Assembly (NCBI GenBank): GCA_900553255.1
Contig: USCI01000004.1
Span: 1-63,857 of the forward strand
Direction: 5' to 3'
Length of the DNA: 63,857 nt
Source of the DNA: an uncultured Oscillospiraceae bacterium
GTDB taxonomy: Bacteria; Bacillota; Clostridia; Oscillospirales; Acutalibacteraceae
The notes beneath the pieces were generated by a model. It saw only the letters and a list, made by a program, of their open reading frames with translations, did not search any database and was not told the origin of the DNA. The position numbers and the translations under genes are program-made. Shown one piece after another: positions 42,118-51,298 of this stretch. The stretch's first letter is position 1; the number at the start of each line of letters is the position of its first letter.

Positions 42118-43431
42118 TTATTCTGCCGGCGTTTCGGTCGGTTCGGTCTCTCCGGCAGTGGTTTCCCCTTCGGGTGCCGTGGTTTCTTCCGTCTCCGGCA
42201 ACGTAGTGGTCGGCGGCGTAACCATGCCGCCGGACAGAACTGCCGTCAGGGCCTCCTGCAGCTGCGTATCCTCTTCATCGGTCAGCAGCCCCAGTCTTTC
42301 CTCCTGCTCCGGCGTCAGCAGGACCTCTTTATTCGGGGTAATGCCAACCCCTTCAATTTCGCCGCCCTTTTTCAGCACAAGCGAGGCCACCGAAAGACGG
42401 ATCGCCGCACCGTCGGTGGCAATCGTATAATAGTCCTGTACCAAACCGTGCCCGGCTGTGGTGCTGCCGATCACCGTCGTCAGCGCATGCTCCTGCAAAA
42501 CACCGGCAAACAGCTCCGCACCGTCGGATGTCCGGCTGTTGACCAGCGTGGCCGAAGGCTTGCTCATCTGATAGGTATCCTCCGCCATCATTTCGGTGGT
42601 CTGAGAGGTGCCGTCGGTCTGCTGCTCGGTGATCTTCGCGTAGCTGCCGCGGGGCATCAGATAGGCCACCACCTCCTGCGCGGCAGACAGCACGCCATCC
42701 GCGGTGTTGCGCAGGTCGAACACAAAGCCGGTGGCTCCCTCGCTGTCAAGCTGATTATATACCGTTTTGAACTGCGCCGGCGTAGTCTCGGTAAATGCCG
42801 TAATGCGGATGACGGCGACACTGCCGACCATCCGGCCTTCCACCGTCACCACGTCGAAGCTTGCGCTGGTCAGGTCCACCGAAAGCTCGCTGTCGCCGCG
42901 CCGGAGCCCAATGAGCACCTTGTCCCCGGATGTGGTTACCCCCAGCTTTTCCGCCACCGTGTCGTAGGTGTCGGCCGTTACCTCCGTACCGTCGAGGGAA
43001 ACCACGATATCCCCTTTCTGGACACCCGCCGAAGCGGCCGGCGACTGCTTGCTGACCTCCGTAATCTGCGGCATGCCGTCCTCGGTCTTGGACAGCTCGA
43101 TGCCGTAGCCGGTCAGCTTACCCGAACGTGTCTGCTGCACCGCCTTATACTCACTGGCCGAAAGATAGGCGGCGTACGGGTCGCCGATGCCGTCCACATA
43201 GCCCTGCGCCAGCGCAGTGCGCAGTTTCTCCTCGTCGATGGTGCCCAGATAATGCGGCCGGACGGCCGTATCGATCTCGGTCACATACTGGTACATGGCA
43301 CGGCGCTGGGTAACATCGTTGACCGAAGAGTTGAAGATACGCATCGCCACCACCATGGTCACCGATATGGTCAGCGCAATCGAGATGATCATCAGCGCAA
43401 TTGTTGCACCGATGGAAATCTTTTTATTCAT
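42118..43431 (-). CDS. S41/CtpA-family protein lacking the Ser-Lys dyad
   Basis: 437 aa from the ATG at 43431 (AAAGGA 9 nt upstream). N-terminal anchor helix (IGATIALMIISIALTISVTM), a PDZ domain (about 90-175: GYGIELSKTEDGMPQITEVS, AGVQKGDIVVSLDGTEV), then the S41 core (RMVGSVAVIRITAFTETTPA, GFVFDLRNTADGVL). Where active CtpA proteins have the SASASE serine, this has TSDGAE. Where they have the GKG lysine, it has TTAGHGLVQ. The dyad therefore appears replaced by Asp and His. A Thr/Glu-rich tail of about 45 residues ends the protein. It sits between two M23 hydrolase genes. Confidence 0.85.
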   Translation of the reverse strand: MNKKISIGATIALMIISIALTISVTMVVAMRIFNSSVNDVTQRRAMYQYVTEIDTAVRPHYLGTIDEEKLRTALAQGYVDGIGDPYAAYLSASEYKAVQQTRSGKLTGYGIELSKTEDGMPQITEVSKQSPAASAGVQKGDIVVSLDGTEVTADTYDTVAEKLGVTTSGDKVLIGLRRGDSELSVDLTSASFDVVTVEGRMVGSVAVIRITAFTETTPAQFKTVYNQLDSEGATGFVFDLRNTADGVLSAAQEVVAYLMPRGSYAKITEQQTDGTSQTTEMMAEDTYQMSKPSATLVNSRTSDGAELFAGVLQEHALTTVIGSTTAGHGLVQDYYTIATDGAAIRLSVASLVLKKGGEIEGVGITPNKEVLLTPEQEERLGLLTDEEDTQLQEALTAVLSGGMVTPPTTTLPETEETTAPEGETTAGETEPTETPAE

Positions 43432-43487
43432 GCTACCTATTCCTTTCACCGAAAACGCTCCGGATAAACATGCGCCTATCCGGCAAA

Positions 43488-43512
43488 ACGGCGCCCCATA
43501 CGGGTGCGCCGT
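43488..43512 (-). terminator. Hairpin after M23 copy 1
   Basis: ACGGCGC-CCC/GGG-T-GCGCCGT, followed on the minus strand by TTTTGCC; a moderate terminator or processing site. Confidence 0.55.
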
Positions 43513-43529
43513 GTTCCGCCGGATATGAA

Positions 43530-44798
43530 TCAGCCGACAATGACCCCATTGCGGTAGTTCGGGATATAGCCATTGGCCACCGGGTCCACCTGATCGAGGA
43601 CGCCGCCTTCCATCACTTCAAAATGCAGGTGCGGACCGGTTACGTCGCCGGTGTCTCCCACCTTGCCGATAATGGTCTCGCCGCCCTTGACCACCTGTCC
43701 CGGAGAGACCAGAACCTGTGAGCAATGGGCATACCGGGTGGATATACGCACGCCGTTTTCATCATAACCATGGTCGATCACCACATGCAGACCGAAGCCG
43801 CCGCCCCAACCGGAGGTTACGGTATACAGCACCACGCCGTCGGCCGCTGCATAAATCGACTGCCCGTAAACCGGCACAGCCCCTTCGGAAATATCAATGC
43901 CCTTATGCAAACTGCCCCAGCGATAGCCAAAGCCGGAAGAAATATTCTTAACCGCCGGCACCGGCCAGTACATTTTGGTGTATGTGCCGGTATAATTACT
44001 CTGATCCAGCAGTTCCTGCACCTTAGCGGCTTCTGCGTCCAGCGCCTCCTGCTTCCGCTTCGCGTCCGCTACCTTTTCCGCAATCGTCATCTCGTCGCGC
44101 TCGATTTCCTTGCATACCTGCTCGAGCTTTCTGGCGTTTTCCTCCGCTTCCTGACGGAGCGGTTCCAGCGCTGCCCTGTCACTGTCCAGCGACTGCCTGT
44201 CCGCTTCCAGCTCCGCGCGCTCCTGCTGGATTCCCTCGACCTCCACCTCCAGCTCGTCCATCAGCGCCTTATCCTGCTCCGACGAACGCTCCATCATCTT
44301 GGCCTTGATCAGGTAATCCGCATAGCTTTCGGTATTGAACAGCATCTGGAACGCCGTCAGGTTGCCGCTCTTGGAGATCGCCTGCAGCCGCTTCTTCAGC
44401 AGCTCCTTCCGGTCGGCGATATCCGCCTCCCGGTCGGCAATTTCCTGCTCCTTCGCGGCAATTGCTTCTTCTTTCTCGGCAATCTGCGCATTCAGCTGGT
44501 CCATTTGCTGCGTGAGCGTCTGATACAGCTGCCTGGCGTTATCCGCCTGCTTTTTTTGCAGTTCCAGCCGCTCCTGCGCGGCATCCAGATCGCCGGACAG
44601 AGCATTGATTTCCTGCTGCAGCTGGTCGGACTGGTTGCGCAGGTCATTGAGCTGATCCTCCAGCGCATCGGTATCCGCCGCACGCACCCGCATCTGCGAG
44701 AAGCCGGCCGGCATCGCCGTCAGCAGCACCAGCGCGGACACAAACGCCACACTGCGCAGCAAGGTTCGTTTACAGGTCTTTTTGCAGCTTTTCGTCAT
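43530..44798 (-). CDS. EnvC-like murein hydrolase, coiled coil plus M23 domain (copy 1)
   Basis: 422 aa from the ATG at 44798 (GGGAGG 7 nt upstream). Signal peptide (SVAFVSALVLLTAMPAGFSQ), coiled coil (about 40-280), M23 domain with HKGID and GPHLHFEV ligands. It is closely similar to the protein at 40827, including the SFxxx-free loop difference GYRWGSLHKGID. It immediately follows ftsX by 16 nt, so it is the most likely direct client of FtsEX. The two copies probably arose by duplication around the S41-like gene. Confidence 0.9.
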   Translation of the reverse strand: MTKSCKKTCKRTLLRSVAFVSALVLLTAMPAGFSQMRVRAADTDALEDQLNDLRNQSDQLQQEINALSGDLDAAQERLELQKKQADNARQLYQTLTQQMDQLNAQIAEKEEAIAAKEQEIADREADIADRKELLKKRLQAISKSGNLTAFQMLFNTESYADYLIKAKMMERSSEQDKALMDELEVEVEGIQQERAELEADRQSLDSDRAALEPLRQEAEENARKLEQVCKEIERDEMTIAEKVADAKRKQEALDAEAAKVQELLDQSNYTGTYTKMYWPVPAVKNISSGFGYRWGSLHKGIDISEGAVPVYGQSIYAAADGVVLYTVTSGWGGGFGLHVVIDHGYDENGVRISTRYAHCSQVLVSPGQVVKGGETIIGKVGDTGDVTGPHLHFEVMEGGVLDQVDPVANGYIPNYRNGVIVG

Positions 44799-44816
44799 CA
44801 ATGCCGCCTCCCGTTT

Positions 44817-45722
44817 TTAAGATATTTCCGCTTCTTTTAGGTATTTCCGCATGGAAATCGCACTGCCGAGCATACCGACCAGCATGCCGCCGCACAGGAA
44901 CGCCAAAAGCAGCTGCCACCACATCGAGGCAAACGGCACCGTTCCCACCTGCAGCGCGCCGGTCATGCTTTCCATCAGGAAATCGCCCAGCTTATCGTAA
45001 ATGACGTACAGCAGTCCATAGGATATCCCGCCGGCCACCAGGCCGAGCACCATACCTTCAATGACGAACGGCATGCGCACAAAGGAATTTGTCGCGCCAA
45101 CCGCCTTCATGATGGAAATTTCCAGCCGACGGCTGTACACCGTCAGCTTGATGGTATTGGCGATAATAAACAGGGATACCAGCAGCAGCATGCCGATGAT
45201 CCAGCCGCCCGCAATCAGCACGATATGCCGCACCTTGAGCAGCATCTCCGCGATCCCGCCGTCCTGCTCCACCGAATCCACATGCTCGATTGCCTCGAGC
45301 TGGGTCACCGTTTCATCAAACAGGCTCAGATCCTTAAAGGTGACCACAAAGGAATCCAGGAAAGGGTTATCCCCGTTCTTATACTCCTCAAACAGCGCCT
45401 CCGGCAGGCTGTCGCCGTATTTCTCCAGCGACTCCTCCTTGGTGATCAGTTCCACGCTTTCCACGTTGCTCAGGCTGCGGATTTTTTCCCCGAGTGCTGC
45501 CACCTGCTCATCATCGCAGGATTCTTCTGCAAAAACCGCCACTACGTTCTGCCCGTTCATCCAGTCAAACATGTGGTCGATATTTTTGAACACCAGATAC
45601 GCGCCGCCGGTCAGCAGCAGGCAGGAGACCAGCACGCCGACCGACGCGAGCGCCATAAACCGGTTCTGCCAGATGCTGCGGAAACCCTCGCGGGTCAGGT
45701 ACCGCACACTACTCAATTTCAT
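44817..45722 (-). CDS. ftsX: Cell-division ABC permease FtsX
   Basis: 301 aa from the ATG at 45722 (GGGGAGG 9 nt upstream). Cytoplasmic N-tail (LTREGFRSIWQNRFMAL), TM1 (ASVGVLVSCLLLTGGAYLVF), a large extracellular loop (about 50-165) that contacts hydrolases, then three TM helices (VLIAGGWIIGMLLLVSLFII and so on). The stop precedes the M23 gene by 16 nt. Start overlaps ftsE by 14 nt. With FtsE it transmits ATP-driven changes to peptidoglycan hydrolases at the septum. Confidence 0.95.
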   Translation of the reverse strand: MKLSSVRYLTREGFRSIWQNRFMALASVGVLVSCLLLTGGAYLVFKNIDHMFDWMNGQNVVAVFAEESCDDEQVAALGEKIRSLSNVESVELITKEESLEKYGDSLPEALFEEYKNGDNPFLDSFVVTFKDLSLFDETVTQLEAIEHVDSVEQDGGIAEMLLKVRHIVLIAGGWIIGMLLLVSLFIIANTIKLTVYSRRLEISIMKAVGATNSFVRMPFVIEGMVLGLVAGGISYGLLYVIYDKLGDFLMESMTGALQVGTVPFASMWWQLLLAFLCGGMLVGMLGSAISMRKYLKEAEIS

Positions 45723-46416
45723 AGCCGTACCCCTCCCCTTCATAGCTGCCTCTGGGAGGCGTATCCGAAACCACGCATCCGCCGCGGATTTCGATCACCC
45801 GGCGGTCAAACTGCTGCACGAGATCATGCTCATGGGTCACCATCAGGATGGTGGTGCCCCGGCGGTTGATCTCGCTGAGCAGCTCCACAATCTCAAACGA
45901 CAGTTCCGGGTCGATGTTTCCCGTCGGCTCATCCGCCACAATCAGTGCCGGATTGTTCACCAGCGCCCGGGCCAGGCCCACACGCTGCTGCTCGCCGCCG
46001 GACAGCTGGATCGGGAAGCTGCGCGCCTTATTCTGCAGCCCGACCAGTCCGAGAATATACGGCACCCGCTTGCGCACATCGCGCTGAGACGCCCCGATTA
46101 CCCGCATGGCAAACGCCACGTTATCGTATACCGTCATGGTGTTGATCAGCCGGAAATCCTGAAACACGATCCCCATCGTGCGGCGCAGATAGGGGATTTC
46201 CCGCTTTTTCAGCTTACTCAGCTTATACCCATTGACAATCACTTCTCCGGCACTGGGAACCTCCTCACGCATAATCAGCTTGAGAAAGGTGCTCTTTCCC
46301 GCGCCGGAAGCGCCCACGATAAAAACAAATTCCCCTTTATCAATGTGGATATTGACATCCTTTAATGCCTTGACACCGGTCCCATAGGTCTTATGTACCC
46401 CTTTGAATTCGATCAA
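45709..46416 (-). CDS. ftsE: Cell-division ABC ATPase FtsE
   Basis: 235 aa from a TTG at 46416 (GGGGAGG 7 nt upstream), matching the usual N-terminus IEFKGVHKTYG; the frame is open far upstream without a start signal. Walker A GASGAGKST (about 36-44), ABC signature LSGGEQQR, Walker B ALIVADEPTGN, H-loop VTHEHD. Partner of FtsX. Confidence 0.95.
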   Translation of the reverse strand: MIEFKGVHKTYGTGVKALKDVNIHIDKGEFVFIVGASGAGKSTFLKLIMREEVPSAGEVIVNGYKLSKLKKREIPYLRRTMGIVFQDFRLINTMTVYDNVAFAMRVIGASQRDVRKRVPYILGLVGLQNKARSFPIQLSGGEQQRVGLARALVNNPALIVADEPTGNIDPELSFEIVELLSEINRRGTTILMVTHEHDLVQQFDRRVIEIRGGCVVSDTPPRGSYEGEGYGYEIE

Positions 46417-46977
46417 AAGGCCACCTCCCCTTCTGCTCAAGCGGCGGGCCTTGCCCAACCTCGTTTTACCGTACGGCACCGGCAGCCCTCCGGTATCTGC
46501 CATACGGCCACGTACATCTTTTCCTGCCCTCCTTTTCTGCCGGTCAGGCGACAGGGAAAACCGCACCAGCCCCACCGGGAAGCAATGTCCCCGGCCGTCT
46601 GCAAGCAATGTTTTTCTCTTCGCCGATCGCATATTCTGCCGCTTGCCGCGGCTCTATTTTTTTCCGCCCGTCAGGCGGCCAATACGCAAAACCGAACCGG
46701 ACAGCAGCCCACTGTCCGGCGAAGAGGGAGCTTGTCCCAACTTCCATCCGGGCACCCGCACAGCGTGCGCCCCTCGCCTCCTCCACTATGGGGGGAAGAT
46801 TACAGATATTTCCAAAGTTAGCCGTTAATAAAAGCTATGCCCTCCCGGCCGACAGACCGAGAAGGCCGATAAAAGAGCTGTGCGCCGGCCGGCATCCAGC
46901 AGGCCGGCGCACAGCGAAATGCGACACACAACCGGATGGGCAAAGACCCAACAGTGTCTCCTATCCCACCCTATGAT
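46417..46977. other. Intergenic region with one strong hairpin
   Basis: No gene recognised. CTGTGCGCCGGCC (46878-46890) pairs perfectly with 46902-46914, and on the minus strand CTCTTTTATC follows: a likely terminator of the regulator gene at 46978. The rest presumably holds the ftsE promoter, which I cannot place with confidence. Confidence 0.6.
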
Positions 46978-48063
46978 TTAATATTTAATCGGATTGGCCA
47001 TCAGGTACTTTTTGACCATCAGCGCCACCTTAAACACAATGGCGTCATCAAATTCGCGCAGATCCAGGCCGGTCAGGCGCTTGATCTTCTCGAGGCGGTA
47101 CACCAGCGTATTGCGGTGCACGAACAGCTTGCGCGAGGTTTCCGACACGTTCAGGTTATTCTCAAAGAACCGCTGGATAGTAAAGAGGGTCTCCTGATCC
47201 AGCGAGTCGATCGAGCCTTTTTTGAACACTTCCTTCAGGAACATCTCGCAGAGGGTTGTCGGCAGCTGATAAATCAGCCGGGCGATTCCCAGATTGTCGT
47301 AGCTGACAATGGTCTTTTCGGTGTCGAACACCTTGCCGACCTCCAGCGCCACCTGCGCCTCCTTGAAGGAGCGCGCAAGATCCTTGATCCCCTCCACGGC
47401 GGTGCCGATGCCTACGGTAGCCTGGGTGTAGAACTCACTGCTCAGCGTATCCACAATGGAACGGGCCAGCTTTTCCAGATCGTGCGAATCGATGCCGGCG
47501 CGGATTTCCTTGACCAGAGCGATGTCGGTTTCGTTGATGTTGATGACAAAATCCTTGCTCTTGTCCGGGAAAAGGTTCTGCACCACGTCATACGCCGAAA
47601 TGTCGGTGCGCGCCGCGATCCGGATCAACAGCACCGCACGGCAGACGTCGTTGTTGAAGCGCAGCTCGCGTGCCTTGAGATAAATGTCGCCCGGCAGGAT
47701 ATTATCGAGGATGACATTTTTGACAAAGTTGCCGCGGTCGTATTTCTCGTCGTAATACTGCTTGATGCTCGAAAGCGAAACCGCCAGCAGAGCGGCAAAC
47801 TTACCCGCTTCCTCATCGGTTCCCTCGACAAACAGGATATTCTCCGCACGCGGACGGGACCCAAACGGCTTGTAGGTATAGCCATCCTTCACAAAGGCCT
47901 CCTGCAAGGAAAAGGATTCGGCAGTAACCGAATCAGAGACCTCACCGATCCGTCCCAAATCGCTGCAGGCGATAACGGACATGGTCTCATCGATAACGCC
48001 TATCGTGCGGTCGATCGCCTCCCGCATCTGATGAACGACGCCCTGAAATAGTCTGTTAGACAT
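46978..48063 (-). CDS. CdaR/PucR-family transcription regulator
   Basis: 361 aa. The N-terminal sensor part (residues 1-130: VVHQMREAIDRTIGVIDETM, SLQEAFVKDGYTYKPFG) resembles the sugar-diacid recognition domain, with a GGDEF-like central part. A PucR-type C-terminal HTH (FFENNLNVSETSRKLFVHRN, TLVYRLEKIKRLTGLDLREF, about 305-345) is the diagnostic segment. CdaR members respond to diacids or other small metabolites. The next gene downstream on this strand is ftsE, but a terminator-like hairpin separates them. Confidence 0.88.
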   Translation of the reverse strand: MSNRLFQGVVHQMREAIDRTIGVIDETMSVIACSDLGRIGEVSDSVTAESFSLQEAFVKDGYTYKPFGSRPRAENILFVEGTDEEAGKFAALLAVSLSSIKQYYDEKYDRGNFVKNVILDNILPGDIYLKARELRFNNDVCRAVLLIRIAARTDISAYDVVQNLFPDKSKDFVININETDIALVKEIRAGIDSHDLEKLARSIVDTLSSEFYTQATVGIGTAVEGIKDLARSFKEAQVALEVGKVFDTEKTIVSYDNLGIARLIYQLPTTLCEMFLKEVFKKGSIDSLDQETLFTIQRFFENNLNVSETSRKLFVHRNTLVYRLEKIKRLTGLDLREFDDAIVFKVALMVKKYLMANPIKY

Positions 48064-48205
48064 ACCTTACTACCCCTTCTTCTTGCATATTCTGAAATTC
48101 CATACCTTATTACGACAACCGGAACGCCGCGCCCCGTTCACAGTACCTTGTGCAAAAAACTGCACAAAAGGCGCTATACCCCTAGTTATAACAAGTATAT
48201 AGAGT

Positions 48206-48234
48206 ATTGTACACAATTACTTGATTTTTTTCAA
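48206..48234 (-). promoter_or_regulatory. Promoter of the CdaR-family regulator
   Basis: On the minus strand TTGAAA (48234-48229), 17 nt, TACAAT (48211-48206). A TTGA-TTTTTT-TCAA palindrome overlaps the -35. The rest of 48064-48505 holds no gene. Confidence 0.7.
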
Positions 48235-48455
48235 GTAAAAAAAGCCGGGTTTCGCAAAATTCCGCCGACGGAAATGACAATTTTACAAATTCGTCATAAT
48301 CTCGCCCTGAAATCGACCATTTTCCCCGTATTTTCACCATTATGGCGAAAGTCAGCCGGCGCCGTTTTCCCAACGTGCACAAGGGAGACCGCGGTGGGAG
48401 GCACAAAAAAGACCCGCTGGTCTGTACAAAGCCCGCCCGATATACCGCTTTCACC

Positions 48456-48489
48456 AAAAAGCAGCCGGCACCAAAACGGTGCCGGCTGC
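48456..48489 (-). terminator. Terminator of the msmK-like gene
   Basis: GCAGCCGGCACC (48461-48472) pairs with 48478-48489; TTTTT follows on the minus strand. Confidence 0.9.
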
Positions 48490-48505
48490 ACATAGCCGAT
48501 GACAA

Positions 48506-49648
48506 TCAGTTGCAGATGGTCTTCTCGGTCTCCGGATCAAACAGGTGGATCTTGCTGTTCTCCAGCGCGATCTCAACATTATCGCCGGGACGGGCGGTGG
48601 AGGTCGGCTCAACACGCGCCGTAAAGTTGAAGCCCTCCACGTTCAGATACAGGAAGGTCTCGGCACCCATCAGCTCGGTGACTTCCACGTCGGCCTTGAC
48701 GATGCAATCCTTGAAGGATTCCAGATAACGCGCCTCATCGTGCACATCTTCCGGACGGATTCCCATCATAACCGGCTTGTCGACATACTCCTCAAGGGCA
48801 CCCTTGGCATTCTTCTCCGCCGGCAGCGGGATACGATACTTCACGCCGCGGGTGGTCTTGGTGTCCTCCGAGCCGAATTCCACATAGAAGGTATCGCCTT
48901 CCTTGAGCAGCTTGGACTCGATGAAGTTCATCTGCGGGCTGCCGATGAAGCCGGCCACGAACATATTGCAGGGCATATCATACAGATGCTGCGGGGTATC
49001 GACCTGCTGGATGAAGCCATCCTTCATGACGACGATGCGGTCGGCCATGGTCATAGCTTCGGTCTGGTCGTGGGTAACGTAAATAAAGGTGGTGCCCAGT
49101 CTCTTATGCAGCTTGGAAAGCTCGGTTCTCATCTGCGCACGCAGCTTAGCATCCAGGTTGGACAGCGGTTCGTCGAGCAGGAAGACCTTCGGCTCACGCA
49201 CGATGGCACGGCCAAGGGCAACACGCTGACGCTGACCACCGGACAGCGCCTTCGGCTTCCGGTCGAGCAGGTGGGCGATATCCAGAATGCGGGCAGCCTC
49301 ATCCACGCGGCGCTTGATCTCATCCTTCGGGGTCTTGCGCAGCTTCAGGCCGAACGCCATATTCTCAAAAACGGTCATATGCGGATACAGCGCGTAGTTC
49401 TGGAACACCATCGCGATATCGCGATCCTTCGGCGCCACGTCGTTGACCAGCTTATCGCCGATATACAGTTCACCCTCGGAGATTTCTTCCAGGCCGGCGA
49501 TCATACGAAGGGTCGTCGATTTACCGCAGCCGGAAGGACCAACCAGAACAAGGAATTCCTTGTCTTTGATTTCCAGATTAAAATCGGAAACCGCAACAAC
49601 GCCGCCGGGATACTTTTTGTAAATGTTCTTCAGAGACAAGCTTGCCAT
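48506..49648 (-). CDS. ugpC: Sugar ABC transporter ATPase, UgpC/MsmK family
   Basis: 380 aa from the ATG at 49648 (GGGAGG 8 nt upstream). Walker A GPSGCGKST (36-44), Q-loop FQNYALYPHM, signature LSGGQRQRVALGRAI, Walker B VFLLDEPLSNLD, then a C-terminal TOBE/OB regulatory domain (about 240-380). Such solitary ATPases energise several carbohydrate importers encoded elsewhere. No permease or binding protein is adjacent, which supports a shared role. Confidence 0.93.
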   Translation of the reverse strand: MASLSLKNIYKKYPGGVVAVSDFNLEIKDKEFLVLVGPSGCGKSTTLRMIAGLEEISEGELYIGDKLVNDVAPKDRDIAMVFQNYALYPHMTVFENMAFGLKLRKTPKDEIKRRVDEAARILDIAHLLDRKPKALSGGQRQRVALGRAIVREPKVFLLDEPLSNLDAKLRAQMRTELSKLHKRLGTTFIYVTHDQTEAMTMADRIVVMKDGFIQQVDTPQHLYDMPCNMFVAGFIGSPQMNFIESKLLKEGDTFYVEFGSEDTKTTRGVKYRIPLPAEKNAKGALEEYVDKPVMMGIRPEDVHDEARYLESFKDCIVKADVEVTELMGAETFLYLNVEGFNFTARVEPTSTARPGDNVEIALENSKIHLFDPETEKTICN

Positions 49649-49692
49649 ATCCAAACCTCCCAAATATTGACACACAGACGAAAATAGAGCCT

Positions 49693-49792
49693 ATTGCACG
49701 TTAATACTATAACAGATTTTGCCCGGGATAACCATCCTTGATATCCACAAACTTTTTTGCGCAAGTTTATCTAATTTGCTCACGTGCAAAAT
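49693..49792 (-). promoter_or_regulatory. Possible promoter/operator of the msmK-like gene
   Basis: On the minus strand an extended -10 (TGTTATAGT) lies near 49706-49714 with no good -35. TTGCACGT (from 49694 on) recurs inverted as ACGTGCAA (49782-49789), and the palindrome TTGCGCAA lies at about 49757-49764. These are candidate LacI-type or other operators; unproven. Confidence 0.4.
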
Positions 49793-49810
49793 AAACAATT
49801 TTTTTGCGCC

Positions 49811-50521
49811 TCAGCGGAACACCAAAGCGGTTTCCCCGTCCTGCAGCAGGCGGCATTCCCCCTCTTTCAAGTTCTCGTCCAGTTCAAGCGAACCCATGCT
49901 CACCCGCTTCAACCACAACACCTTGCGGTCAAGCGCACCGAACATCCGCTTGATCTGGTGATACTTGCCTTCGCAGATGCTGACCTCCACCAAAGGCTGA
50001 TCTCCGTCGCGCAGAATTTGTAACTTTGCCGGCAGGCAGCGGGTTCCGTCGCTGAGGCTTGTCCCCTGCGCGAACCGCTGCACATGCTCCGCAGTCACCG
50101 GCGCGTCGATGACTGCCTGGTACCGTTTATAAATCGCCCGCGCGGGCGAGAGCAGACGATGGGCATAATCCCCGTCATCGGTAATCAGCACCAACCCCAC
50201 CGTATCCTTATCCAGCCGGCCGGCCGGAAACAGGCCGCGGCGTTTCAGTTCGGGCGGAAGCAGGTCGATCACCGTGGGGACCTTCGGATCGCGGGATACA
50301 CAGAGGATGCCGGGGGGCTTATGCAGCATGATATAGACATGCTTCTGATACCGGAGCGGCCTGCCGTCCACGGCAATTTCCGCCTTCTCCGCCTCCACTT
50401 TTTCCGCCGGCGACCGGCAGAGCGAGCCGTTCACCGTCACCCTGCCGCTGCGGATCAGGCGCTGCACCTCACTGCGGCTGCCGACGCCCTGCGACGCCAA
50501 AATCCTGTCCAGCCGCTCCAT
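49811..50521 (-). CDS. rsuA: RsuA-family rRNA pseudouridine synthase
   Basis: 236 aa from the ATG at 50521 (GGAGGCGG 3-8 nt upstream). The N-terminal S4 RNA-binding domain (ERLDRILASQGVGSRSEVQR, residues 2-50) precedes the catalytic domain with the active Asp in FPAGRLDKDTVGLVLITDDG (about 98-117) and KYHQIKRMFGALDRKVLWLK. It makes pseudouridine in small-subunit rRNA (516 in E. coli). Paralogues RluB/E/F share the motif, so the exact site is inferred. Confidence 0.88.
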   Translation of the reverse strand: MERLDRILASQGVGSRSEVQRLIRSGRVTVNGSLCRSPAEKVEAEKAEIAVDGRPLRYQKHVYIMLHKPPGILCVSRDPKVPTVIDLLPPELKRRGLFPAGRLDKDTVGLVLITDDGDYAHRLLSPARAIYKRYQAVIDAPVTAEHVQRFAQGTSLSDGTRCLPAKLQILRDGDQPLVEVSICEGKYHQIKRMFGALDRKVLWLKRVSMGSLELDENLKEGECRLLQDGETALVFR

Positions 50522-50580
50522 CGCTCCGCCTCCTGTGGTATACCGTCTGTCCTCAGTATACCACAGGAAAGCGGCCGCGG

Positions 50581-51057
50581 TCAACCGGTCATGGTCATCT
50601 CGGTCAGCCCATGCATGAAGCCGTCAAGCGCTGTGGAGGAAATGTCGCCGCCGACTATCTTATCCTTATATACATAGAGGTGCGCCCGCACTTCCTCTCC
50701 GCTGGGGTGATTGACCACCTCGTAGGTCCAGCACTTGACCCGCTTGCCGTGATACGGCTCCAGATCCATGCCGGCCGCCGCCTGGATCTCGTTATACTTC
50801 TGAAACACCTCGTCGAATTCGTCCGGGATCAGCACCTCGCGCACCTCCAGTGCCTGCGGCGTTACCTCGTAGCCGAGAGAACGCAGAAAGGCGATCCGCT
50901 CGGTATCGTCCGCAGCCGCCACTGGCCCCATCGTCTGCGCCGATGCGCCGCCGGAGGGCCACACCGCTATAACGATAATCACCGCTATAACCAGCAGCAC
51001 GCACATCAGCGCCGCCAGCAATTGCTTTTTTGACGTCTTCACTGAGAAAACGAACAT
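50581..51057 (-). CDS. DUF4830-type membrane-anchored protein
   Basis: 158 aa from the ATG at 51057 (GGGGG upstream); the frame is open further right but without a start. N-terminal helix (LLAALMCVLLVIAVIIVIAV, about 12-31) acts as anchor or signal. The exported part reads FLRSLGYEVTPQALEVREVL, PDEFDEVFQKYNEIQAAAGM, VKCWTYEVVNHPSGEEVRAH and LYVYKDKIVGGDI, which fits DUF4830. Its role is unknown. It lies 59 nt after rsuA on the same strand. Confidence 0.8.
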   Translation of the reverse strand: MFVFSVKTSKKQLLAALMCVLLVIAVIIVIAVWPSGGASAQTMGPVAAADDTERIAFLRSLGYEVTPQALEVREVLIPDEFDEVFQKYNEIQAAAGMDLEPYHGKRVKCWTYEVVNHPSGEEVRAHLYVYKDKIVGGDISSTALDGFMHGLTEMTMTG

Positions 51058-51236
51058 TCCGTACACCCCCGCACCAGTTTCATACTGTATGTCTATGAAG
51101 CGGCGGAGGGGAATATGTGTGCCGCACCGGCCGGCACGAAAAAAAGGCGTGGCCGGGCGCCGCACTGTCTGTGCCGCCAAAAAATCCGATGGAGAGGGCA
51201 ATACGAGGTATTCGGCGGCGATTGCCGTAATTCCCA

Positions 51237-51274
51237 AAAAGAGCAGCGCGGCCCGATGGCTGCGCTGCTCTTTT
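51237..51274 (-). terminator. Terminator of the URO-D family gene
   Basis: AAAAGAGCAGCGC (51237-51249) pairs with 51262-51274; on the minus strand TTTTTGGG follows. Confidence 0.85.
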
Positions 51275-51298
51275 CGTCCCGGCAATCCACTGCCGGGG

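Noticed and set aside
46400..46830. Several plus-strand frames between ftsE and the CdaR-type gene
   Set aside because: Compositional frames rich in Arg/Pro/Ser without start signals or recognisable domains.
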